Origin: Agrobacterium tumefaciens
GTDB taxonomy: Bacteria; Pseudomonadota; Alphaproteobacteria; Rhizobiales; Rhizobiaceae
DNA length: 64,000 bases
Assembly: GCF_009649785.1 (NCBI RefSeq)
Contig: NZ_WJOK01000012.1
Location: 102,950 to 166,949, forward strand
Reading direction: 5' to 3'
Under the pieces are notes generated by a model, which had not been told where the DNA came from, searched no databases, and was given only the letters and a program-made list of their open reading frames with translations. Made by a program: the position numbers and the translations under genes. This document shows positions 25,530 to 34,854 of this stretch, piece after piece; within the stretch, counting starts at the first letter, position 1, and each line of letters starts with the position of its first letter.

Positions 25530-26236
25530 AACTCTGGCTACACAAATTGATCGATACGACGTCCATGATGAAAACCAGCCAAGCGACTACAGAACTACTC
25601 GATCACCTGACCCAAGAGCTGGGGTTTGACTATTTTCATGCGCTGACTGTCCGTCATCCCGGGTTTGGGAACTCCATCCTGTCGAATGCTCCCGAGGCGT
25701 GGCTGGACCAATATCGGCAGGAGCATTTCGACAGGATCGATCCAATCCTGGACCGCACCCGTGAAATAATGGCACCATTCGTCTTTGATTTTGAGCATGA
25801 GAGAAAAGTCGCGCGCGGACCCGACCAGACCTTCTATTCCAGTGCCGACGAGGCGGGCATCAGGGCCAGCATATGCATGCCCGTGATGGCGCCTTTCAGC
25901 GATTTGTTTACCCTCTCACTTTTCACCGGCGATGTAACGTTGCCCCACAAATACCAACTACAGCCTGTTCTGAGTGCAAACGCTGTGGCATTACTCCACA
26001 TGTGCGTGGAGGCAACCGAGGCGGCATCGATCAGAGCACCGGCCATCGAACTGACGGCGCGGCAGTCAATGGTGCTCAAGTGGGCCGCCGAAGGGAAAAC
26101 GACCCAGGAGATAGCCCTCCTCGAAAACATGACACACCATACGGTCAATTTTCATATGAAGACCATTCGACGGAAACTTAAGACCGTTACCCTTCCCCAG
26201 ACAACCGCATTGGCCACAAAGTTGGGATTGATCTAA
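25526..26236 (+). CDS. LuxR-family acyl-homoserine-lactone-responsive regulator (second)
   Basis: A 236-residue LuxR-type regulator. Pocket-like residues are WLDQYRQEHFDRIDPIL (Trp, Tyr, Asp-Pro); the position usually Trp near residue 85 is Phe (PFVFDFE). The HTH is ELTARQSMVLKWAAEGKTTQ and EIALLENMTHHTVNFHMKTI. Start 25526 (MKLWLHKLID) has GGGAGG upstream and overlaps the synthase stop (ATGA), so synthase and regulator are co-translated. It differs strongly from the first LuxR, so the trio has two receptors around one synthase; one could be activating and the other repressing or signal-sequestering (inference). Confidence 0.87.
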   Translation: MKLWLHKLIDTTSMMKTSQATTELLDHLTQELGFDYFHALTVRHPGFGNSILSNAPEAWLDQYRQEHFDRIDPILDRTREIMAPFVFDFEHERKVARGPDQTFYSSADEAGIRASICMPVMAPFSDLFTLSLFTGDVTLPHKYQLQPVLSANAVALLHMCVEATEAASIRAPAIELTARQSMVLKWAAEGKTTQEIALLENMTHHTVNFHMKTIRRKLKTVTLPQTTALATKLGLI

Positions 26237-26364
26237 GATTAGGGCTTCAGGCAAACCACTAAGATTGAATCTTCAATAGTAGAAGGCATTGTATTTATAG
26301 GGAAATAGCTGTCGCCGGCGTGGGCAATGAACAGCAGGACGACCTGCCCCAAATTCGTGGTAAT

Positions 26365-26544
26365 TCAGTCGGCGGCGTCTCGCAGAACGCCGACATTTGT
26401 ACAGCGCTCTTGCTCCAGATTTCCACACATCGGATCGCACTTCAGCGTCTCTTGCACCATCATCGACAGACCGGGAAAGCCTTTGCGCATGTCCGTATGG
26501 CCGGTCGCCAACCAGACCTTCACACCAGCAGGAACCGGGATCAT
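26365..26544 (-). pseudogene. tnpB: IS66 TnpB, truncated
   Basis: Begins MIPVPAGVKVWLATGHTDMR, the normal IS66 orf2 start, overlapping the tnpA stop by 4 bp. Similarity ends after about 38 residues (around NLEQE); the frame then runs into unrelated sequence and stops at residue 59. Normal TnpB is about 115 residues, so this is a 3'-truncated copy. Confidence 0.8.
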
Positions 26545-26951
26545 CGCCGACCCAGCACACAATCGAGAACGCGGCCAAGGGCCTCAGTGTCTATGTCGCT
26601 GTCCACACGGACACGGCGACCGCGGCCCAGCTCAATCATCACATCGCTACGCTTCCCGCGGGGTTGCGGTGGGGCCGGCGTTTCCGTGGCGGTGGGCTGG
26701 ATTGCCGTCGCAGCCTCCGACACGATCACAGGCATCAACGTGCTCGCCGACTCGAGCCTCGGTTCCTCGATATGGCAAAGCTCTTTGCGCCACCGAAAGA
26801 GCTGGCTCACGTGGATGCCGGCCGATCGCGCAATCTCGGAGAGAACTGCCCTTGGCTCAAGGCAGGCAGCAACGAGCCGCTCATTATCCTCGCGAGACCA
26901 GCGCCGACGGCGCTCGACAGACGTGATCACTTCAATTGGATGCTTCGTCAT
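26541..26951 (-). CDS. tnpA: IS66 family accessory protein TnpA
   Basis: A 136-residue IS66 TnpA/orf1 protein. It has the N-terminal helix-turn-helix RRWSREDNERLVAACLEPRA then EIARSAGIHVSQLFRWRKEL, and a C-terminal VMIELGRGRRVRV segment with DIDTEALGRVLDCVLGRR. These match IS66 (Transposase_8-like) accessory proteins. The gene is intact but its element is truncated, so it is unlikely to support transposition on its own. Confidence 0.85.
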   Translation of the reverse strand: MTKHPIEVITSVERRRRWSREDNERLVAACLEPRAVLSEIARSAGIHVSQLFRWRKELCHIEEPRLESASTLMPVIVSEAATAIQPTATETPAPPQPRGKRSDVMIELGRGRRVRVDSDIDTEALGRVLDCVLGRR

Positions 26952-27246
26952 AGGACTACTCCTAGTGTTTGCACTAGGACTTCGGATGTTCGCATCAACC
27001 TCGAAATGCGGCCCTCACCGGGGGCTTACCCTCTCTACGAGATTTTAAGCACATGGTTCGGCAGCGCCTTCGCAACACTGTTGACGACGGCCTCTGTAAA
27101 TTGCCTTGGCCTCAGTGAGCGATTCTTTTTGCTCATAAGACGAACGTAGGGTTGTGGCTTCCGTTGAATCAGCGTGTATTTCTGGAGGTGTCCAATAACT
27201 CGCCAGTTCAATTGGTGGTAACGTCGTTAATCAAGCAGGTGATCCT

Positions 27247-30200
27247 TTGAGCTCTTTCAAAAACCTATGGCGGGAATTCTTCAAAGCCAAACCTAGGGTA
27301 AAGTTGGATAACCGATTTGTCGATTTGGCTCCTACCGACGATGCTGATCGAACTGGCGTTTACTCGTCCGCGCTCAACGCGGCCATCGGCAGGGAGAACG
27401 TATTCAACATCGCGCTCACTGGGCCTTACGGGTCTGGTAAAAGCAGCGTGATAAAGACATTTCTTAAGTCGTACGAAGGAAAAGCACTACCCTTATCACT
27501 GGCTTCCTTCATACCTGAGGCGGAAACAGAAGGAAAAACAAAATTAAGCAAACAAGAAATTGAGCGAAGTATCCTGCAGCAATTGTTATACGGAGCAAAT
27601 GCAAACAATCTACCACATTCACGCTTTAAACGGATTCAGACGCCACACAGACTGTCGATTCTAAGCGCACTGGCGCTTTGTGTAGGCTTATTCTGTGCTT
27701 GGTATCTTTTCAACAACGTATCAATCATAACCAACGGAAAATACTTCACGCCATGGAAAATTTCGAACTGGTTTAATTATGTGGCTTTTGTCAGCGGGAT
27801 TGCCTGCATATGGTGGCTCGCTTATGGAATATATGTCAAAAGCTTTGACGTCTCTCTTAAAAGCGTTTCGCTTAAAGACATACAGATCGCTCCCAAAGCA
27901 CTTGATCAAGAATCAATTCTCAACAGGCATCTTGACGAAATAATATATTTTTTTCAGTCAACGGAATACGATCTAGTTATCATAGAAGATTTGGACCGGT
28001 TCGAGGAGCCGCATATCTTTGTGACTTTGCGCGAGATTAATGCGTTGGTGAACCAGAACTCAGGCATACGCCGCCGCATCCGCTTTATATATGCTCTACG
28101 TGACGAAATTTTTGTTACAACAGATCGGACGAAGTTCTTCGAATTTATTATTCCAATAATACCTGTAATCAATCATTCTAATTCAATAGATAAGGTTTTG
28201 ACACATGTGAATCGAATTGGACTTGCGGGGCAGCTTGACCCTCGTTTCTTGCGTGATGTCTCGCGATACCTGGATGACATGAGGCTTATTGCTAACGTAT
28301 TCAACGAATACATCGTATACTACAGCAACCTGACTGCGCAACAGAATGAAGGGGTAATCGATGCCAATCGGCTGCTCGCCATACTTATTTATAAGAATGT
28401 AATGCCAAAGGACTTTGCTTCCCTCCACAAACAGGACGGCCTACTAATTAAAGCATTGCGCCTATACGAAGATATCATCGCTAAAGCAGAGAGCCAAATA
28501 CGACTCCAAATTAACGAAATACAAGGCGAAATTGATAGAGTTGAAAATCACACACTGGATGACATCAGAGACCTTCGTAGAGTTTTTGCTATAGGCATCA
28601 TTTCACAACTTCCACCACATACAGCGACCATCGCCACAGATACTGGACAAATCGGCATCGGAAAGCTTCCTGACCATCCCGATTTTGAAAAAATCCTCTC
28701 AGGGAACACAATATCAATTACCAACCAATATGGTCAGCCGAACTCGGTCCAGTTATCGAGCGTCGAAAAAGCAATTAACTCCAGCATGACGTACGCTGAA
28801 CGAAAGAATGCCATTGAGAGTCAAGCGGCGGATTCTAGAGCGAGGATTTCTGAAAAGTTAGAGCAACTGAAACGCGAGATTCCGCTCTTGCGCATGAAGA
28901 AATTCCACGAGATTCTTAGGACAGGCTCCGCTTTAATCGACGAGACATTTGGGGAGGCGAGCGGAAATCGAGATCTTCTAAGATATCTTATCTTAGAAGG
29001 ATATCTTGATGACTCATATCACCAGTACATTTCGCTATTTCACGGCGAACGCCTTTCCCCCCATGATCATCAGTTTCTTCTTCAGATCCGCGCCTACAAA
29101 AACCCCCGTCCAAATTTCCAATTGAACAATATTCCTGAAGTATTAGCATCGATGAGGGAAGACGATTTCGGCCGTGAGTACGTCCTAAATTTGAATATAT
29201 TCGAGTATATGCTGGAGAATTGCGGCGAAAATGCCACCCGTATTGATCGGGCAATCGCATTTGTGAAGGAGAATTTTGATGAATGTGAGGAGTTTTTCAC
29301 AGGTCACTATGCGACTGGAAAGTTCACCGATCGGCTCATCTCAATGCTTTTGGCTAATTGGTCTGACTTTCCCTTGGTCGCTCTAGAAGGCTCGCAAGCT
29401 GTGGCTCATGCGGCGCGTATTCTTGCATTTGCTCCTGAGGAGTTCTTCGCTTCAGAAAGCAAAGGCCGCGCTGCGCTATCTAAATTCCTTTCTGAAAATT
29501 TGAGCCTAGTTCTCGACCAGAATGTGGACTTCGAATTCAAACGCCTTAAGGTATGTAATGTTGTTGTCACAAGTCTAATAAGCATTTCTGACTACAGCGG
29601 TGCTTCCGAGTTCATTATAGCTGAAAAGCTTTATAGAATTTCGATCGAGAACATCAGGCACATTATGGCGTATTCCATCGGATATTCTAACCTCAATGAT
29701 CTTGAGACGCGAAATTATACCGCGGTTTGCAGGGCTAACGATAGCGGACTTCGTGCCCACATTGATGCGAATTTTGGTGCGTATCTCACGGACGTGTTGC
29801 TGAGCTTAAAAGAAAACACGTTTGAGGATGCAAGGGCCGTCGTTGAAGTGCTGAACCATGAGGAGGTGGATTTTGATAGCCGAGCCCAGTTCCTCGAGAT
29901 GCAATCCGCCCGCATTCATTCGCTAAGCGACGTTCCGGAGGGATTTTACGAAGTGCTCCTTCTCACTGAGAAAGTCGAGAGTACGTGGGAAAACTGCCTA
30001 AAATACATCAACAGCGACATCTATGACGATGAAGTGCTAACCTCCTATTTGCAGCGCGGGAATGCAGCTGAGGTGCTTTCCGAAACTCCAGTAGCAGACG
30101 GAGAGCAGTGGCGTAAACTTCGACAGTTTCTGGTCAACAACGAAGCGTTTGACGATGAAATATACCGTTCATACATTAGCAATCTTCCGAACCAATTCAC

Positions 30201-30813
30201 TAAGCTGCCGAGCGTCGGCTCTGAAAAACTCAGAATCCTTATTAAAGCACGCAAAATCTCGTTCTCAAGTGAGAACTTCGAAGCGATGGACGAAGGCATA
30301 AAACCCTTCTTTATCGCAACGAATTTCAACAGCTACTGGAGCGACCGCGATGAGTTCGAGATGGACGACAGTTTACGCGGGGAGCTTTTGCAAGAACGCA
30401 TATCAGAAGCGCAAAAAATGCTCGTCATTTCTGAAATTGATCCGAATTTCATAGTCGGTCATCCTGAGGTCGCTGCATTGGTAGCGCCCGTCTTGAATGG
30501 ACAGCCTATTCCGCGAAAGCCTTACCATCCTGATTTCATACGAGCTATCATTGTAAATTCTCGGAAAGGTAAACCCCAAATATCTCTGTTCAACAAATTG
30601 CAGGAAAGTCTATCCCTGGAAGAAGTCCGCAGCATTCTCGAGGAATTGCCGTCTCCATATTGCGACGTAGTGACATCCGAAAAAATTCCAAAAATAGAAC
30701 TGACGGACACCAATATGCAGTTTGCGTCTTGGCTTAAAGCGCGGAAAGTAGTTTCCTCGTATAGCGTATCAATTTCTACAGGGATTATCCGGATCAACAA
30801 GTTTCGAAAGTAG
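27247..30813 (+). CDS. Large membrane-anchored KAP/YobI-like P-loop NTPase
   Basis: A 1188-residue protein. Walker A is GPYGSGKSS (residues 59-67). Two hydrophobic segments (about 136-157 and 176-195) are inserted between Walker A and Walker B (VIIEDLDRF, about 244-252); this insertion is the hallmark of KAP-type NTPases, and the surrounding sequence fits the YobI-like branch. After about residue 300 the protein is a long helical region with no recognised domain. KAP/YobI-like NTPases are membrane STAND-like proteins often found in bacterial conflict systems, so antiphage defence is a fair guess but unproven. The start is TTG 27247 with AGGTGA 4-9 nt upstream. The gene is AT-rich compared with the tra and dnaE2 genes, suggesting transfer. 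Confidence 0.75.
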   Translation: MSSFKNLWREFFKAKPRVKLDNRFVDLAPTDDADRTGVYSSALNAAIGRENVFNIALTGPYGSGKSSVIKTFLKSYEGKALPLSLASFIPEAETEGKTKLSKQEIERSILQQLLYGANANNLPHSRFKRIQTPHRLSILSALALCVGLFCAWYLFNNVSIITNGKYFTPWKISNWFNYVAFVSGIACIWWLAYGIYVKSFDVSLKSVSLKDIQIAPKALDQESILNRHLDEIIYFFQSTEYDLVIIEDLDRFEEPHIFVTLREINALVNQNSGIRRRIRFIYALRDEIFVTTDRTKFFEFIIPIIPVINHSNSIDKVLTHVNRIGLAGQLDPRFLRDVSRYLDDMRLIANVFNEYIVYYSNLTAQQNEGVIDANRLLAILIYKNVMPKDFASLHKQDGLLIKALRLYEDIIAKAESQIRLQINEIQGEIDRVENHTLDDIRDLRRVFAIGIISQLPPHTATIATDTGQIGIGKLPDHPDFEKILSGNTISITNQYGQPNSVQLSSVEKAINSSMTYAERKNAIESQAADSRARISEKLEQLKREIPLLRMKKFHEILRTGSALIDETFGEASGNRDLLRYLILEGYLDDSYHQYISLFHGERLSPHDHQFLLQIRAYKNPRPNFQLNNIPEVLASMREDDFGREYVLNLNIFEYMLENCGENATRIDRAIAFVKENFDECEEFFTGHYATGKFTDRLISMLLANWSDFPLVALEGSQAVAHAARILAFAPEEFFASESKGRAALSKFLSENLSLVLDQNVDFEFKRLKVCNVVVTSLISISDYSGASEFIIAEKLYRISIENIRHIMAYSIGYSNLNDLETRNYTAVCRANDSGLRAHIDANFGAYLTDVLLSLKENTFEDARAVVEVLNHEEVDFDSRAQFLEMQSARIHSLSDVPEGFYEVLLLTEKVESTWENCLKYINSDIYDDEVLTSYLQRGNAAEVLSETPVADGEQWRKLRQFLVNNEAFDDEIYRSYISNLPNQFTKLPSVGSEKLRILIKARKISFSSENFEAMDEGIKPFFIATNFNSYWSDRDEFEMDDSLRGELLQERISEAQKMLVISEIDPNFIVGHPEVAALVAPVLNGQPIPRKPYHPDFIRAIIVNSRKGKPQISLFNKLQESLSLEEVRSILEELPSPYCDVVTSEKIPKIELTDTNMQFASWLKARKVVSSYSVSISTGIIRINKFRK

Positions 30814-30862
30814 TCGTGACGAAAATGCCGTCCGGAGGGCTTTCACCTTTATTTTTTTGGCG

Positions 30863-31140
30863 TTAGCGTTCTGCGTTTACCTTGAGCATTTCATCGCCAC
30901 CGCGCCAGCCTGAACAATTTCCTCCTGACCAAAAACCTCGATCCATTCCGGTGTGGTGGCTTGGAATATCGGGGGGGGCTCTCTTGAATTCGGCGGTGAT
31001 CTTAGCTGTCTCGGCCTGCGTGGCAGCTTCGTGATTGATCTTACTGGTAGGGCTGCGGCACAGATTCACGTTGAAGTGTGCGTAGCGGTTGCGATCTTGG
31101 CGCGGTTGGCAGCGTCGGCTGGGTGAATCTTCTTCGCCAT
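30863..31140 (-). pseudogene. Small frameshifted ORF of unknown family
   Basis: In the minus direction ATG 31140 opens MAKKIHPADAANRAKIATAT and stops after 24 codons. A one-base shift near 31077 continues into a 68-codon frame starting around NLCRSPTSKINHEA. Together they would give a protein of about 90 residues, preceded by a good AAGGAG site. Family not recognised. The rest of 30814-31220 holds nothing clear. Confidence 0.3.
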
Positions 31141-31238
31141 GGTGTTGCTCCTTTTCGGACGGGGAGTGTTATTGCCACGACAAAAAAGAGCAAGAGCGAG
31201 GGGCTTTGTCAGAAGAACTAGGCTCGGGACTCGTTAAA

Positions 31239-31577
31239 TCAAAGCCAGAAGATGACGGTAGCTGCGATGCATATGCTTGAGAAGAAAGTGTGGGGGCAGC
31301 GATCGTATCTGGTGTGAATTCGCCGCCAGTCTTTGAGCCTGCCGAACATGTTTTCAATCTTGTGGCGCTTTTTGTAGAGCGTGGGATCATGCGGGATAAC
31401 GACCTTGCGGCTTGCTCTTGAAGGAATGCAGGCGGTAATCTTGCGCTGCGCCAGGGCCTCTCGAAACCAATCGGCGTCGTAACCCTTGTCCGCCAGCAAG
31501 GTCTTGGCCTTTGGAAAGGCTTCGATCATCCGTGCGGCACCTTTGTAATCGCTCATCTGCCCCTCGCTCAAAAGCAA
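31239..31577 (-). pseudogene. IS5-family transposase, C-terminal frame (orfB), probably inactivated
   Basis: A 112-codon frame with SEGQMSDYKGAARMIEAFPK, the second Asp in LLADKGYDADWFRE and the Glu region KKRHKIENMFGRLKDWRRI. Joining it to the upstream frame needs two frame changes: one at the A-run, which leads into KKGDVPRRIGRTKGGLNSK, and a second shift just after that, where a few bases seem deleted. A single programmed frameshift would hit a stop, so this copy is probably defective. Confidence 0.7.
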
Positions 31578-31620
31578 GATCAGCGGCCGACCGTGACCAT
31601 CGCAGACAGCAGCTTGGAGT

Positions 31621-31989
31621 TCAGGCCGCCCTTGGTTCGTCCGATACGTCGGGGAACATCCCCTTTTTTAGCAGACTGGCTGCGGTGCGATGGGCTTTCA
31701 AATGTGTAGCATCGATCATCAACTGCTCCGGCTTGCCGCGTTTGGCAGTCAGCTCAGCCAAAATCCGATTGAATACGCCGAGCCTGCTCCAGCGGATGAA
31801 GCGGTTATAGATCGTCTTGTGCGGACCATACTCTCTTGGCACATCGCGCCATCTCAGCCCATTGCGCAAAACGAAAATGATGCCGCTCAAAATCAACCGA
31901 TCATCAACGCGTGGCACGCCGTGCGACAATGGAAAATACGGCTCAATGCGGCGCATCTGCGCATCTGACAGAAGCATCAAATCACTCAT
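31621..31989 (-). CDS. IS5-family transposase, N-terminal frame (orfA)
   Basis: A 122-codon frame beginning MSDLMLLSDAQMRRIEPYFP, with GIIFVLRNGLRWRDVPREYG and the first catalytic Asp in LMIDATHLKAHRTA. In IS427-like elements the full transposase is made by frameshifting onto the downstream frame; a run of six A followed by G (in the LLKKG codons) is a plausible slip site. Confidence 0.8.
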   Translation of the reverse strand: MSDLMLLSDAQMRRIEPYFPLSHGVPRVDDRLILSGIIFVLRNGLRWRDVPREYGPHKTIYNRFIRWSRLGVFNRILAELTAKRGKPEQLMIDATHLKAHRTAASLLKKGMFPDVSDEPRAA

Positions 31990-32187
31990 AACAGCGTCTC
32001 CTTTCGATCACAATGAATCAACAAGGGGAGGCCTACGCAAGCTATTTAATAGGTCCTGAGCCTAGGCTGACGGATGGCAATAAAAGACTAGGGATATTAG
32101 GAACCTAATTTTTACAACTTTTAGTTATGGATGACGAAACTATTCGCATACGCCTACCCGAATGAGTAAACAAAAAAGCGCAATAAA

Positions 32188-33552
32188 ATGCAGTTACATC
32201 TTACAGACCTAGACGCCCTAACACTCACAGTTCGCCAACCTCTATCTCGATCCTATATTCAGGAAGCAATACAGGCATACAGGTCGGGCAGCTACAAAGC
32301 TGCAATCGTCGCCGTTTACGTGGCGGTAACGTTTGATATTATCAGCAAAATCAGAGAGCTGGGAGAAGGTGGCGACGCAAAGGCGCTCGCTTTTGTCGCG
32401 ACGTTTGACGCAAACGTCCGCGAAAACAACACTAAAAAGCTCTTGGAGATTGAGGGAAAGCTCCTCGATACCGCCGAAGCGGAATTTGAGTTCTTGGACC
32501 CTATCACAAAACGTCATTTTGATCGGTTGAAACAAGACCGCAATCTCTGCGCTCATCCTGCTTTCACCGCTGATGGGCAGCTTTTTATGCCGGAACCGGA
32601 GTTAGTCCGGCTATATATTGTTGAAGCCGTTCGGAACCTACTTTCTCAAAGGCCAATTCAGGGTCGCGCGATTATCAACCAGTTTGATCAAGAATTTAAA
32701 AGTGCTTCCTTCCCGACAAACGCCGAAGAAATCGTGCGGTTTGTCCGAGGACGTTACCTCGAAAATTCAAGAATAGGCGTTCACACGTCCCTCGCTGCCG
32801 TATTTGCTAAGGCTTTGCTAAAAACCGCCCCGGAGGGGTGGAGTTCTAAGCTTCACTTGCTTCCTCTGGCTCTTCAAGCTGTAAAAGACACCGATGCTTC
32901 AGTATGGTCTTCGACAACGTTGCCGTTGATCACCAGATTGATTGACGAGGCCAGCGACGAAACGTTACCGAATTCGTTTGGAATTCTCGCTCGCTTCAAA
33001 GATGTGCGAGATACCCTGTCGCAGCAGACATGGACAAGACTTCACACCTTCGTTGAGAATTGCCAACTCGATGAGAACGACGTGCGAGTTTTCGGGGCTG
33101 CCGTTATCCCAGAATTTGCGGCGAAAGCCGCCGCGCGGCTGACGAAAGCAGATTTGTCAACGCAGGTTGCAGTATTTTCCCGTTTTCCGTTGCCGGTTTA
33201 TTGGCCTATTGCCTTGGCCAAATTACGCAGTGCAGGATCGTTCAGAGGGGCCGAGGCGCTTTTTAGTGGGTGCATTTCTCCGTTTGTACAGACAGCTGAT
33301 CCATCAAAGACGGTTGAGCTTTTCGAGACGGTGGTCGCAAACAATCAGATACTCTATGCGGCCGGTATTCCGTCTGGATTGGAGCTGTTTGTAAGCCACG
33401 CGGCTCAAAAGCATCCCTTGCATTTTGATCACCTTGAAGTCTTCTTGTCTGCGATAACCAAACATGAAGTGCGAGGCATGTATGAGTGTGTTCTTGGAGC
33501 CTCTGGTGTAGTTGTACCTCCGCCCCCTCCGCAAAATAACGAGCTATTGTAA
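32188..33552 (+). CDS. HEPN-domain protein, putative RNase effector
   Basis: A 454-residue protein of no recognised full-length family. The N-terminal 150 residues are helical and contain RNLCAH (Arg118-x4-His123), matching the R-x4-6-H motif of HEPN ribonucleases. A helical region before it (YIQEAIQAYRSGSYKAAIVA) fits the HEPN four-helix layout. The C-terminal 300 residues are all-helical, of repeat-like character, without known motifs, and end in a short Pro stretch (VVPPPPPQ). HEPN RNases act as toxins or defence effectors on tRNA or other RNA. It lies 125 bp past the IS5 element; with the large NTPase upstream it may once have formed one operon. Confidence 0.6.
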   Translation: MQLHLTDLDALTLTVRQPLSRSYIQEAIQAYRSGSYKAAIVAVYVAVTFDIISKIRELGEGGDAKALAFVATFDANVRENNTKKLLEIEGKLLDTAEAEFEFLDPITKRHFDRLKQDRNLCAHPAFTADGQLFMPEPELVRLYIVEAVRNLLSQRPIQGRAIINQFDQEFKSASFPTNAEEIVRFVRGRYLENSRIGVHTSLAAVFAKALLKTAPEGWSSKLHLLPLALQAVKDTDASVWSSTTLPLITRLIDEASDETLPNSFGILARFKDVRDTLSQQTWTRLHTFVENCQLDENDVRVFGAAVIPEFAAKAAARLTKADLSTQVAVFSRFPLPVYWPIALAKLRSAGSFRGAEALFSGCISPFVQTADPSKTVELFETVVANNQILYAAGIPSGLELFVSHAAQKHPLHFDHLEVFLSAITKHEVRGMYECVLGASGVVVPPPPPQNNELL

Positions 33553-33725
33553 CAAATTAGTAGCGCTGCGCTCCACGCGCCGCCGTTTACGCCTCTACTT
33601 CGACGAAGATACGGGGCGGCAGGCGGGCTTTCGGTTCGAACGGACGCTATTCCCATCGGCAAATAAACTCACCGCATGGTCGAAATCCATCTTGCGGGAG
33701 TTGGATATATAGATAGGTTGCCGCT

Positions 33726-34451
33726 ATGACTTCGACACAGCACAACGCTCTGGCTTCGGACGCAATCGGCGTAGGTTCCTACACCGCGCCGGAGGCTGCG
33801 CGCCTGCTGCGAACGACCCCGCTTAACGTGAACCGGTGGCTACGGGGATACACCTATAAGCGTTCGGGCGAGGTGCGGCACATGCCGCCGCTCTGGACGA
33901 CACAGCATGCCTCCATCGAGGACCATCTTGAGATCGGGTTTCGCGATCTGATCGAGCTTCGCTTCGTCAAGGCTTTTGTTGACGCAGGTGTTGGCCTTCT
34001 CGCCATCCGCAATTGCCTCGAATACGCGCGGGAATGCGCAAAGGATGACCGCCCCTTTTCCACACGCCGCTTTCAGACTGATGGCAGGACGATCTTCCTC
34101 GAAAGCATTGAACGAGCGGGCGAACAGGTCGCCGAAACCAAGCTGCTCGATCTCAAGAAAAAGCAATACGTCTTTAAGCAGGTAATCGAGCGCACATTCA
34201 AAGACCTCGACATTGAAGATGCCGCGGTTGCGCGCTGGCGTCCGTTCCACGGAAAGAAATCCATCGTGATTGATCCGGGCCGGGCGTTCGGTCAGCCAAT
34301 CGTCTCTGATTTCGGCGTCCCAACGGTTGCGCTGGCCGACGCGGTAGAAGCGGAAGGCTCAGTCGAGGAAGTCGCCCGGATATTCGACGTGACGGTCGCT
34401 GTTGTTCGCGATGCGGTCCAGTTCGAAACTGATTTGAAGAGAGCAGCTTGA
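33726..34451 (+). CDS. DUF433-type antitoxin with MerR-like helix-turn-helix
   Basis: A 241-residue protein. The N-terminus (SYTAPEAARLLRTTPLNVNR, then WLRGYTY) is a MerR-like or excisionase-like HTH. The C-terminal region, including PGRAFGQPIVSDFGVPTVAL and EEVARIFDVTVAVVRDAVQF, is DUF433. Such proteins precede PIN-like toxins as antitoxin and autoregulator. Its stop overlaps the TTG start of the next gene, the standard arrangement of a toxin-antitoxin operon. 33553-33725 upstream has no gene and should hold the promoter. Confidence 0.8.
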   Translation: MTSTQHNALASDAIGVGSYTAPEAARLLRTTPLNVNRWLRGYTYKRSGEVRHMPPLWTTQHASIEDHLEIGFRDLIELRFVKAFVDAGVGLLAIRNCLEYARECAKDDRPFSTRRFQTDGRTIFLESIERAGEQVAETKLLDLKKKQYVFKQVIERTFKDLDIEDAAVARWRPFHGKKSIVIDPGRAFGQPIVSDFGVPTVALADAVEAEGSVEEVARIFDVTVAVVRDAVQFETDLKRAA

Positions 34452-34840
34452 AGGTTCTGATAGATGAAAACCTTCCCCCTGCTCTTGCACGTTCTCTGAA
34501 CGCACTATTCGCTGGAAAGCACGAGATAATCCACGTCCGCGAGCGATATGGTCCCGGCGTAAAAGACTTGCAGTGGATCACCGAGTTGAGCGCGGAGGGA
34601 CGCTGGATCATTATCTCGGGTGATCGCCGCATTACCCGCAACAAAGCGGAATACAACGCCTTCCGATCCTCCAATCTTGTCGGCTTTTTTCTTTCAAAGG
34701 GGCTGTATAAGTCACCGCTCACCAAGCAGATGGAGCGGTTGCTCGCCTTGTGGCTGACGATTGAGACGCAATCGGCGCTCGTGCAGGGCGGCGCAATGTT
34801 CGAGCTGCCAATTAGCAGCACGCGCCTCAAGCAGATGTAG
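34448..34840 (+). CDS. PIN-like (DUF5615) nuclease, putative toxin of the DUF433 pair
   Basis: A 130-residue PIN-like protein. It begins MKVLIDENLPPALARSL, giving Asp and Glu of the first acidic cluster, and has a later Asp in IIISGDRRITRNKAE. This matches DUF5615/Mut7-C-like PIN domains that act as RNases in VapBC-like modules. The start is TTG 34448, overlapping the antitoxin stop (TTGA). It should be neutralised by the upstream DUF433 protein. Confidence 0.78.
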   Translation: MKVLIDENLPPALARSLNALFAGKHEIIHVRERYGPGVKDLQWITELSAEGRWIIISGDRRITRNKAEYNAFRSSNLVGFFLSKGLYKSPLTKQMERLLALWLTIETQSALVQGGAMFELPISSTRLKQM

Positions 34841-34854
34841 TCAGCAAGCGGGCA

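Larger units (their letters stand above)
26365..26951 (-). mobile_element. Truncated IS66-family element
   Basis: Contains an IS66 tnpA-like gene and the first part of tnpB overlapping it by 4 bp, in the standard IS66 order. The rest of tnpB, all of tnpC and any recognisable terminal repeats are missing. It marks the boundary between the quorum-sensing locus and the AT-rich island. Confidence 0.85.
31221..32062 (-). mobile_element. IS5-family insertion sequence (IS427-like), about 842 bp
   Basis: Terminal inverted repeats are visible: left GGCTCGGGACTCGTTAAAT (31221-31239) and right, read inward, GGCTCAGGACCTATTAAAT (32062 back to 32044), 15 of 19 matching. A TA dinucleotide flanks both ends (31219-31220 and 32063-32064), consistent with a TA target duplication. 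The two-frame minus-strand transposase fills the inside. The element separates the large NTPase gene from the HEPN gene. Confidence 0.85.

Noticed and set aside
27035..27136. 33-codon minus-strand ORF between IS66 remnant and the large NTPase gene
   Set aside because: Too short, no ribosome site and no recognised family.
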